This document shows, in pieces, positions 23,950 through 34,832 of a DNA stretch of 64,000 nt. Below the pieces are notes generated by a model, which made no database searches, had not been told where the DNA came from, and saw only the letters and a program-made list of their open reading frames with translations. This DNA comes from Parelaphostrongylus tenuis (lineage: Eukaryota > Nematoda > Chromadorea > Rhabditida > Metastrongylidae): assembly GCA_019055375.1 (NCBI GenBank), contig JAHQIW010000153.1:62001-126000 (forward strand), given 5' to 3'. The first letter of the stretch is position 1, and every line of letters starts with the position of its first letter. The position numbers were made by a program, and so were the translations under genes.

Positions 23950-26900
23950 TCGTCGTTGTGATGACCTAAGTGATGAACTCACGAAAAAACTTGCTGTTTC
24001 GCTTTGGGTTTTGCGTAAAATCTCAGCATCCGTTAAACTCGCTATATGAAATGGAAAGTAGTTTTCCTCTGTAGTCGCCTCTTTTCATATTTTCCATGTA
24101 AAGTATTTTCTTGGCGATCAGTTCGATTAGTCGGCTCATGAAGAGAATTTCATCTTTTCTTGAATGTGAGAACTATGTTGAAGTTTTATTTATTTTTTTT
24201 TTTTGTAAGCGATGAAACAAAGATCAGCAATTTATAGGCGGTGAATCCGCGATCAGCGTTTATGACAATTCAGGTGTTTCCTGCAGTCATGTTTCCACTT
24301 TTCTTTCCTTGTATTTCTCCCTCGAAAAGGACTAACTACAATGAGCAGTCTCAGATTAGTATGATGAACACGTTCTGGATTTCCTTAGGGCGTGTCTCAT
24401 TAAAGCGCGATATCTATGTGCACTGAAATCACTTCATATTTCTATAAAAACCAAGAAAGCTGAGGCTCATTGGGGTTTCTCAGGAAACCATTCAGTTTTT
24501 CAGAAAAAGAAAAAGAACGAAACTACAGGTCAGAAAAAGGTGTCTTTTGAAGTGTAAATTGAAACTTTTGAGTCGTGTATGGACTCTAAAGCTTCCATAC
24601 AGTCCGGGATACATCATCCGCGTTTATCGCATGTTTTCACTACTTTTTCAAACAATCGATGGAACCTTATCTCGTCTTAAAACCACCAGATTTGTCACAG
24701 TAAGTCAAATACTATTGTTATAGTTAAGAACTTTGACGGGACCACCGTATCACTGAATGCCGAACAACGTTGACAATCTACCCTTGAAGAGACAAAGTAG
24801 CTCAGTTTGAACTATAAATCGTAAATAACTTGACTAAACGTTTTTCGCCTAGTACTTTCTGTAGTACCTGTAGAAATAAGGAACTTCTCGTGAGGGTACA
24901 GTTCCAACTAAAGTGATTAAGGAAAAAAATCGCCGAGCGTTCTCGTTTTTGCGAGAAAATAAGCAACTAAAAATCTTGAACTTCACATCTACGCCTTTGT
25001 GCTAACCACAGAATACAGCTTGACCCATTCAAATAGCGGTGAACTTTTGCTGAAGTGCCCTGTTCACACATATAGGTAACTGGTAGAAACATAAGCCTTT
25101 TACGTACGTTTGATTTTCGCAGTGTTGATAATTCGTAATGAGATTTACCACTACAAAAATCCAACGTCTACCCGGATTTTTTTTGAATGAGTCTATTACC
25201 ATCTTACTCAGTATGTTTGTTTTCGTTGAGAAACACTTGCATAAGGCCGCATCTTCCTTGTGAATATTCATCAGCAGACATCAAGCAAAAGTTATCGGAG
25301 TAAGTATGACTGCAGATTATGTGATGGCTCAATTAATCAAATTTGGTCACCAGATCAAAGCTTTTTCCACGGGTCTAGAGAAAGTGTCGTGACGCAAATC
25401 CCGTAGGTCCATTGTGAAAATTTGCCATTTGACCTCAATAGGCTTATTTATAGACGTGAATATGGATCAGGTTCTGTGGAGAGAACTTGTCAAGTTCACT
25501 GAGAAAGATTAATCATTGCAGTATGCTAAAATTTTTTCCGTTTTTACTTTACCGAAATAGTATTGTTCAATTGATTACTGATCTGTACAGCTTTAATTAA
25601 TCTTGAATTATGGCTGGAAGCAAAGGGATGTGGTGTGCTATCCAAAACAGATTCGTCTAAATCTGTTCATACACATGATACACGGACACGGCAACAAGAA
25701 CTTGATATGAATCAAACGATGTGCACGATAAGCTTTAGTGAGAGTTAGTAGACAATCCAGAATAGTGACACATCCAATATGACTTGTAAGTCGGAAACCT
25801 TTCAATGTAACACTCGCTCTCCAAGGTTTTTGAGAAATCGTCAAGAAGTTGAGGAGTTCGAAGATGCATTTAGTGAAGAAGAAACATGAAGAGTATTTTA
25901 GTCGTCAAATTGAAGTCATAGCCGACTTGATTTTTTCCTCAATCACAACAATTTCACACTAACACACGATACCAAGTTCCTTCTGACAATTGCGTGCTTT
26001 TTGCTAAATGTTCCATTTTTAAAACCATAATCGTTCGGTACCATGAGATGACTCACTGAGGAGATTTCTTCAGTGATGAAACAGATAGAATAAACTGCAT
26101 GAGTAAAAAAAAAACTGAGCGCTACCTTCGTTTGCCTATATTTCAAACACTAATTATGGCTTTAATAGTGAGGAGACAAAAACGATTGGCACGGTTTCGA
26201 AGAGGATTGCGACGATAAAATACAAAATCAATGCCATTAGTAGAGTTGCGACATTATAGACCGACTCGGACTTCTGGGAGTTGTCTAGATGAGGGACAAG
26301 GCGATCTTCTTGGCTCTATGAAGGAAAAAATCGCCACTGCCTACGCCAACGGCTCTCCGTCTCGTTGTGGTTGGGCGGAGTCCGCTGTGGCTGAGAAGCG
26401 TTTATAAATGACGGCGTTCACTGCAGTAATCCACCGACGGCCTCTGAAAAGTCGTCTAGCTCTAAGAGATCTACTTTCCAGATCTTCTTAAACCATCACT
26501 TACCTTCCTCTAGGGTCTTACGCAGTCAAATCATTTCACTTTATTTAGCATTCTGAGACGTAGTCCTTAGATAGCCCTATGATCTCTGTCTCGTTTTCTA
26601 TTGCTCTGCTTTTTCTTCTTTTGTAATTACTCGACACCTTCTCATGAATTTCTCGCAAAACTCTTGCAGTCCGTCATTTCGTAGCAATCTGTGATAGCAA
26701 ATAACCCATACAACTAACTGAATGAGATTTAGCCTTAGATTTGATGGCTTACGATGACTTTTGTGCGTTTCTATAGACCACAAAACTTATGGAAACCTTG
26801 TGTGTGGAAAATGTTCTTCATTTAAACGAAGGACTAGAGCTATTTTTCGATATATAAAAGGCTACAATTACAATGGGAATCATTAATTTTGGCCACTGGA

Positions 26901-27760
26901 TCACAGCTGCACTATTAGAGATGATGATGTTTAAGGATGTCAATCTGATGAAGAGAAAACCAATCCTTCAGAGCAATATGTTGAGAGTTTGAGTAACTGT
27001 AAAATTTTTTGAGACTATAGGTCGCGAAACTTTCAAAAACGTTGTTGAAAAGAAATTGAAATTAAAAAAAAGGTTGTCTTCCTTTTTGTGGAAACGATCC
27101 AAGATCATTATTCGTACAAGTATCACTCCGCTCATGCGGTGAACAATAACTTGTAAAACCAACTGCTCACATCTTTCTGAATCCTCGATTACTTTATTAA
27201 TCAGAAAGACACCACTTGTCTAAAGTGCACGAGAAAATGCTCAATGGTCGGATTTGACGAAATTTGCTTTCGAGAGAGGAGAGAGAGAGAGAGAGAGAGA
27301 GAGGTTTCGCCGAAAATCCTCATAAAATTATCGTAAACTTATATTATAAAAGTTTCTTCAAGCAAAAAGAAACACATACTCTGTCTGAAGATGATTGGCG
27401 TTTAGTTTTTCACAATTCACTACGAGCAATCGGCTTTTGGGAGGCGTCTCGAACATCTTAATCGGACCACAGACTCTTGGGGATATTTCTATCTCTTGGA
27501 CTTAAACTTGTTCTTACGCTAACATGCTGCCATTGTTCGAATAAGTAGAAATCGACATTTTACGTGTCGTCCGTATACGTTCACTCGGCCTCCTTGTAAA
27601 AAAAAAGAACCACTGCCGGTAGGCACATGTTCGGCGGCATTACTCACAGTTACACTGTAATCTGTTGTTTTTCTCTAACATACATCATTTGCTTTCATCG
27701 CGTGCTAAGTTGTCCTAGCTGATTTACTTCGTGTTTATTTTGATTGCCGTTTTGTTTCAC
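23950..27760. other. No gene seen; GC-rich patch and (GA)n run
   Basis: A locally GC-rich stretch at 26331-26460 (gtggttgggcggagtccgc, gacggcgttcactgcag) stands out from its surroundings and is probably a repeat fragment. A (GA)n run occupies 27278-27303. No exon with motif and splice support was found. Confidence 0.4.
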
Positions 27761-27777
27761 TTTAATTCGATTTGCAG
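27761..27777 (+). promoter_or_regulatory. Probable trans-splice (SL) acceptor
   Basis: The sequence tttaattcgatttgcag ends 13 nt before the ATG at 27791. A TTTGCAG acceptor this close to a start codon, with no upstream coding exon needed, is typical of nematode spliced-leader addition. It could instead close a cis-spliced 5' UTR intron. Confidence 0.5.
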
Positions 27778-30700
27778 AAGAATTAACACTATGCACACCT
27801 CGACATTGCTCGTTCTCGTCGCAGTTATCGTTCAGGTAAGTCAACTGCCACAATTCGTGATGCATTAGTACGTGAGATTTTTGAGAGTTAAACCTAACTG
27901 ATGTAGCGGGGTAAAAATTAAATAAACTATGGTAGACGTTTGATATATCGCAGCATCCATTGAACGATTCTTGGATCTTGTGATATAATCCAATATTGTC
28001 GTACTGTGAAATAATCGACTCAGAAATTGGCATCTAGAAAAGAAATGGAGAAAGATAAAATATGGTCTAATAATAAACATCATACCACCGCTATAAGCGG
28101 TCAAACAGAAAGAATTTGATTTGATAATTTGGTCTATATTTTCTATCTAAAGCACTATATTTTTTTGATTTTATTACTAAGCTGCTGAAGAGTGTTCCTT
28201 TTTCTTCTTGTTATGTGTTTCTGTGTTCCAAATGTTGTAGGTCACTGCTGAGCTATTAAGATTTTCAGCTTAATGTTTCTCAATTGAGTTAGGCTTATGA
28301 CGATGACTGTTACTTATCGTTTTCAAACAGTAACGACAAAACCACTTCATGCAGATTAGACGTGGATGAGTTGTCTAAACCCCACCCTCCCTTTATTCCC
28401 TCTCCCCTTATTCCTCATACCCCTCCCCTCCTCCCGATTCTCCTCTTGGAAAACAACCCTTACTACAGCAAGGCATGGTGTGGTAGATTTCCGTCTTGGT
28501 ACCGTCTTGCACATCTACGTGGTACTGCCTTCCACATCTACGCGAGTCTTACCACTACGCAAATAACTCCTCCTTACTTGAACATGAACAGTTTTGTTAC
28601 ACGCAATCTTTTTGTTGGTAACGAATGTGCTTTCAGCGCAATGGGTTAGAAGTGTCCTGCAACGCGTATCTCCTCGTTAGGTTTGATCCTGCCTTCTAAG
28701 GCTATGCAAACTTTCTGTACCATTCAGTCATCTCCATAAAGGCTGAACAGAGAGATAGATATCTCTAAGGGATATATCAACGCCTGAAAATTTTTTAGAC
28801 GTTATTCTCTATCTCAGTAGTACATTACATTATCTAGCATTATTGCTTTAGTTTAAAATCATGTGCTTTGCACTTGAGCCTTAGTTCTAGAGATATATCA
28901 ACTGACACAGTTATGTTGGCAACAAATGTCACTTTAAAAAAAGGCTCTCCAAACAGATAAGTACTGATACCCGCCGCTGACGCATGGCGCTCTGTCACTA
29001 AATTGGGCCAGTGGCCAGTTACGCCATCAAGGACTTTCCTTTGATTGTTCTACGACCCACTGAACTCCCTGTTATTGCCTACATTAGCTTTCACATTAAC
29101 CCAGTTTGCTGACACAGTTGCGTAACGGTTTCCCTAATTGGGCCTGTAATTAACAAATTCACAAAAAAAGATAACACTTTACGTATTAGGTAGCAATAGA
29201 AAGTGGAAAGAGAGTAGAATCAAAAGTCAAATTTATCACCGCTACAACTGCTAGTTTCCGATAGCTTCATATGAACGCGAAAAAGAAATATACTACTATT
29301 AGAACGTGAATTCAGACAGGCTAAAGGATTCAAAACTGAGGTTGCGATGGAGATGAGGAATTCAAATTTGATAGCAGAAAGTTAATGAGAAAGAAATGTT
29401 AAACTACGAAACGAATGATTAGATAATGAAGAATAGCCAATGAGTTTTATCAATTGCCTAGATATCCGCATAGTCAATGTTTTACTCTACAAGCTATTTA
29501 TTATCCAGTAATCTACATAAAGGCACATGTAGTGCAGTGGTTATTAGTGCCTTCCCACACACGCGTATTCGTTGGCTCGACCCCCACGTCCCAGGCTTAC
29601 CAAGCTTTTCATTCCTTCATAGTCGCTAAATAGGTACCACACATTTCTGGAGGGCATCACAACAGACTTTAAAAATGGCAACCGACCACGAGTCATTCTG
29701 AAGGCTAGCTACATTAAATCAGCTGTCCTTTTGCTTGGGGAATATCCAGTGCACATTGCATTCTTCGGAACCTGAGCGACAATGGAGGATTGATCCTTTC
29801 CTTATTTACTTAGCAGATCATTACTTCACTTTCTTATAGAAATTCCAGCTGATCTTAGCATGATGACAGTATCATTCTCAAATGTGCCTCATCGATTTTT
29901 CCAGAAGACGTGTACAGTATAAATTCGGTCCGACGTATATTGATGTCTTGGTGAGATTTTCTTCCTGGAAAATTCAAAAGTTCTTCACCTTGAAAAGTCG
30001 TCAACCATGTAGATCGTAAGATTCGCTTCATTTTGCTACTAGGTTTCATCCGCGAGGACGGTGATCTAACTTGATATGCTACTCTTTACTTTCGCACAGA
30101 GTGTATGTGGCGCAGTGGTTAGAGGTGATCTGCGTCACATATGAGGTCAATGGTTCGATCTCGCTCTCATGGCTCACCAAGCAATCCATCACATCGGCAA
30201 ATTGGTACCAGACTGTTCTCAGACTTGTCTGGGAGGATAAGCAGCCTGACTCGGTGCAGCAGGAGGCCACCACGAGTCATTGTAAAGGCCGAATATGCAT
30301 TCAATCACCTCAAACGAAGCTAAAGATTGAAGAGGAATGCATGGCGTATCCCTCAGGGATTGATCAATACCGAGAGCTTTACGCTTTACTCTTAGCTTTC
30401 AAAACTACTTACTGAAATCCTAAGTTTTGGAGGCATTGAGAGAAATGTATAATGTAGTTCAAGATCTCCAAAGACTCTTTTTCAAAGCGGGAAGGTAAGG
30501 TAGCAGGTTGTGCCGGAGGAGTAATTCTGCACCATGCGTAATATAATTTCATTCACCTCAACCGTTTAATACCTCTGCTACTATGATGATGACTGAAAAA
30601 ATAAGAAAAGAAAGAGTTCGAGGAAATGTGGCTGAACATTCCCTATTCTACCGACATTATCATATGCATATCTATCAATGTGTTTATCGGTTACACGCTA

Positions 30701-33700
30701 TTCCATTGAATTCCTATTGGATGATCATCACAAGATGCTAATCGAATATGATTGGCAGCATTGGCACCGAGTTGACTAGAGAAGAAGTATTTTTCGTTGA
30801 CCCAGACGACTTTTCATGCTTTCTAAGAATATGTTGGCATATTTCATTCTCATTCTTCTTACAGACTTCCACTTAACTAATCATTCATTCTCCTACAAGA
30901 ATAATTACCCCATGAGTATTATGCCATTCGACAACTATTCACTATATAGAGGTTCATTAAGTCTGATAATTTGAACTCTAACATAGGGCCTCATATTTTA
31001 TTGACTGAGAATGAAATTTTTTTTGTCGTCGTGTTCTCCTGTGTATTGCTTAACCGTCAACAAGAGGAAATGTTGCCTTACTTCATCGGTGAGTTGGAAA
31101 CAGACTTATTATTTGAGTAAAGCAACAGAATATTAAATTGATGCAGCATATGGGATGCGAAAAATTTCTGAAAAGAATGTAAGGAACAACGTCGAGCGAA
31201 GTAGCACTACAAGAACGTGGACAACCACTAAATCGAGCACTTCCTATCAACTTTGGCAAAAAGATTACTCGAAAAAAGAGCAAGTAGGAAGTTTTTTATG
31301 GAGTGACGAAGTAGTTGCGTAGCTCAATTTCTGAGGTGAATCATTTCAGAAAAAACTACGTTGCTGAGAAAATAATTCATGAGTAAACAAAAAAAAAGTC
31401 TTCAAATCGGATTGGATCGATACGAGAGATGAATCACATATCGCTTATCACTTTGTTGATATGATCGTCGTTTAACAGTTCATCGCCCAACGATTTCTCA
31501 AACCACTCAATCTACTCCTACTTGGGCTGCAAATGCTGAACAACTGACTGCTTGAACGCCCCCAAAAAAAGAAGACAGTGATTTGGGTTAACCGATAACT
31601 TCTTTGACATTATAACACTTTTGCTCATTCAATTGTTATTTATTCAAAGAAGTCAATGATCAACAATATAATCCCATCATAATCAACGAAATCCAACCAT
31701 TTTCTCCGAAATGTGCAAGTTGATTTTATAATGTGAGTTCGAGCGCCATCTAACAGAAGTGAGACACTGAGTCGTTTCGAACGCTTTTATTGTACTGCTG
31801 TTGCCAAGATGCAGAGTTATTTCCTGTAAACGTTAGCACTGATTGTCTGCTTCTTGTCCAGCAGTTCCTAAAACACCATGTCCTGCCAATCATAGAGGAC
31901 CGAAGACATAATCTTCGAGCATAAAACCTAAGTTTTGGTTGAGCTGGAGGGCTTCACTGAGAAGCAGTAAGTTGGCATAACGCGTGTTGTTCTCGTACTA
32001 GATCAAGACTCATCTTTAGTGATGATCGACTTGAAAAAGTTCTGTCTATGCGGTTGCAGCAGAAAAATTTCACAGATGACCATGCGTGCGGAGCTGTCGG
32101 GGTCGGTCAATGCACGAGGTGTTCATCGAAACGTCATTCTGCGATAGCCCATATCATTTAGATGGCTAGCGATAGTGCTACGTATCCAAGTATTTGCATT
32201 AGATCCCTAAAACGAGCATCCTCATGCACTTCTAGCTGGTGGCGCGGATCGCCTTCCTCAAGGGTGATTTACCGGTTAGAGTAAGGTTGACGTTGACAGC
32301 TCATATCGCTTTCGCTTATGCGCTTGAACCAGTGATTCACAGTCTAGTAGGTAGCAAAGCCTAGTCTAAACGCAGGGGATGATCACTTAGGTCGTCTTTC
32401 ATGCAGTGGTCTCCAACTTATATTCGACAAGCGTAATCGAGAGTAAACGGCTCCAATCCATTTTGATTCTCATTCAATAACCCAAAATGCGTGTGCCTTG
32501 CAAAGGTCCTTCCTCTTGGCTAGAGCTAGTAGAACATTTTCAATTAACATTCATATAAAAAGAGCTAAATTAAGCAGTCAAAAAAGATTTTATTATCCAC
32601 AGACAAGAGCAGTATCAAGATGTTGCTGCGCGAACCTGACTCCAAAAATCGAAATTGCGAAGGCATTCTAGTGAAATCTTTGACGAGCTCAACTTCTAAA
32701 TCAGCATGCATAGGTTGAAGTGACACGACATTCAAGAAGCGTGATACCAGTGTTTGAGGTGAAATACGAACCACTATTTTCAAACTATTGACTTCGTTCT
32801 CTGTGTTCAGAAAACTAGTTGCTTCAACGAGCGAGTAATCTGAGTGAACATTAGTGAAGTTTTTCTTAGTATTTGTTATGCTTCAAGGTCGTACTGAGCT
32901 CCGCTTGTTCTCGAGAAAGGAAGAAATTCACAATCTTAGTATGAGGCTCTTTTTACCGCATTTATCGGGAAGGAGCTGATTCTGGGTGTTTTGTCGGAGA
33001 TTTACCTGCTCTACTCTCAATTGACTCTCATAAAGCTACAACTCTCTCGAAGCTCGCAATACCTTGAAGGACGGATCTCTAGTGATTAATCTAGCTCAAC
33101 ACCCATGAACGCTTCTAGTTACCACAGGACCTTTAAAGTGAGATAAAACTAGTTTTTCTTCAAGGAAACTGAAACGTCGTTCAACTGTGACGCGTTATTC
33201 CACTAAAAACTTTTCTGGTGGTAGTACTTCACCGACTATTGTTGATTTGGTTCAGATTCTTAGTCTGTGACTGTTCCATGTATTTTTTCTTTACACTGCC
33301 CATTTCCAAATCATTAGAAGTCTAACATAGGTTTATTACCTCATATTGGAACCAATCGTTTCCGTTCAAGTTAAAGTATGAAAAAATAAGATTTTCTTCT
33401 CAGCGACAGCAAAAGCCTTCACGAAAAAAGTGTTCAAAAATTAAATGCTGTATCACAATACGGATTATTGAATTTTGCTTTGAAGTAGACTTTACAACAG
33501 ATGTTGCCCGTTTTTGCTTCTCGTCTTGCTAACTTAAGTGGTACCCAATGGTTACTCATTATTGAAAGCAAAAAATGTCCCAATCCTGTAGTCGAACATA
33601 ATTCAGTAACGGAATCCCATAAGGTCTTCTTTTCTTAAAGACGGATTTTAGTAAGCATAACAGGCAATTCTGACACTTTGATGGCAGTAGAAAAATAAAT

Positions 33701-34779
33701 GCGGCAGTCGTACATTCTACGAACTGGGACAAACTTTGAAAAACCCGGTAGATTCCAGAATTTTTGTTGATTAGATAGAAACACAGATTTAGATTTTTCG
33801 GTAGTAGTTTACTTCAGACATACCAGCATAGAAACGTATTAGATTGCAAATAAAAAATATTCAATGGTTTTTCTCCGTTATTGGGAAAGGAATTTGAAAG
33901 AATCTGTTTTGTTGCACAAAGATTTTCTGCTAGACTATTATCAAATATCAAGAAGCTCAAAGTTCGGTTTAATCAAAAATATACCTGTTTTTGAGAAAAA
34001 CTTCCCACAGCGCCGAATTATCACGAATAGAATTATGTTCCACACGCGCCGTGCGCTTATTTTCTGCTATGAGAGCCTTTTTTGAATACTATCAATCATC
34101 AAGTAGCGCGTATCTTGAACAGTTCAAAAATATACTTGCTTCTTGAAAAAAGCTTTTTCATGGTAGTGGATCACGAAAAATAAGGTTATGTTTCACACAC
34201 GCTGCGCGTTATTGTGCTCTATCGTGTGTATTTCTTGAAAGACAGAGCTCTACCCTCTCTACCCTTTGACTTCTAGGAACTTTCGACAACGTAAATCTCC
34301 TCGATTTTAAAATTGTGCTTAAATTTCAAATAAGGCTTTCGTGACGTTGCAACAGGAAAAAACAAAATTGTGTTTAACATGCGTCGCGCGCTATCGCATG
34401 AATTTCGTTATTTAGTCTAAAATTAATTCACCGTTTCGTAAACGTTTTCAGGTTTTTCTTGTATTGGAATTGTAGAAGAAAACTTTATTCCATCGTCTTA
34501 TTGCTTAGAATCTTCTCTTTAATTTAACATCGTTGAATAAGCTCGCTACTAAACGTTAGTCTGGGATGCCTAAGTCTGAGCACAAAAACCATATGAACGC
34601 GAACAGGAAATCTTTGTGTATCAGAGTCGTAGGATTTATTTAGACGATTCTTTTCTGCTGGACGGCTACAGATGAAGAAAGGACCCCTTGTGCTAGACAT
34701 GAACCTTTCGTAAGAGTGTTGAAAACCATTCTAGAGCGCGAATCTTTGGCTACTGCGCTGAGTGGCCGTTTTGTGAAAA

Positions 34780-34832
<53 letters not shown>

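Noticed and set aside
30071..30415. 114-codon plus-strand open frame
   Set aside because: It runs straight through a tRNA-derived SINE shared with other copies, so it is a repeat product.
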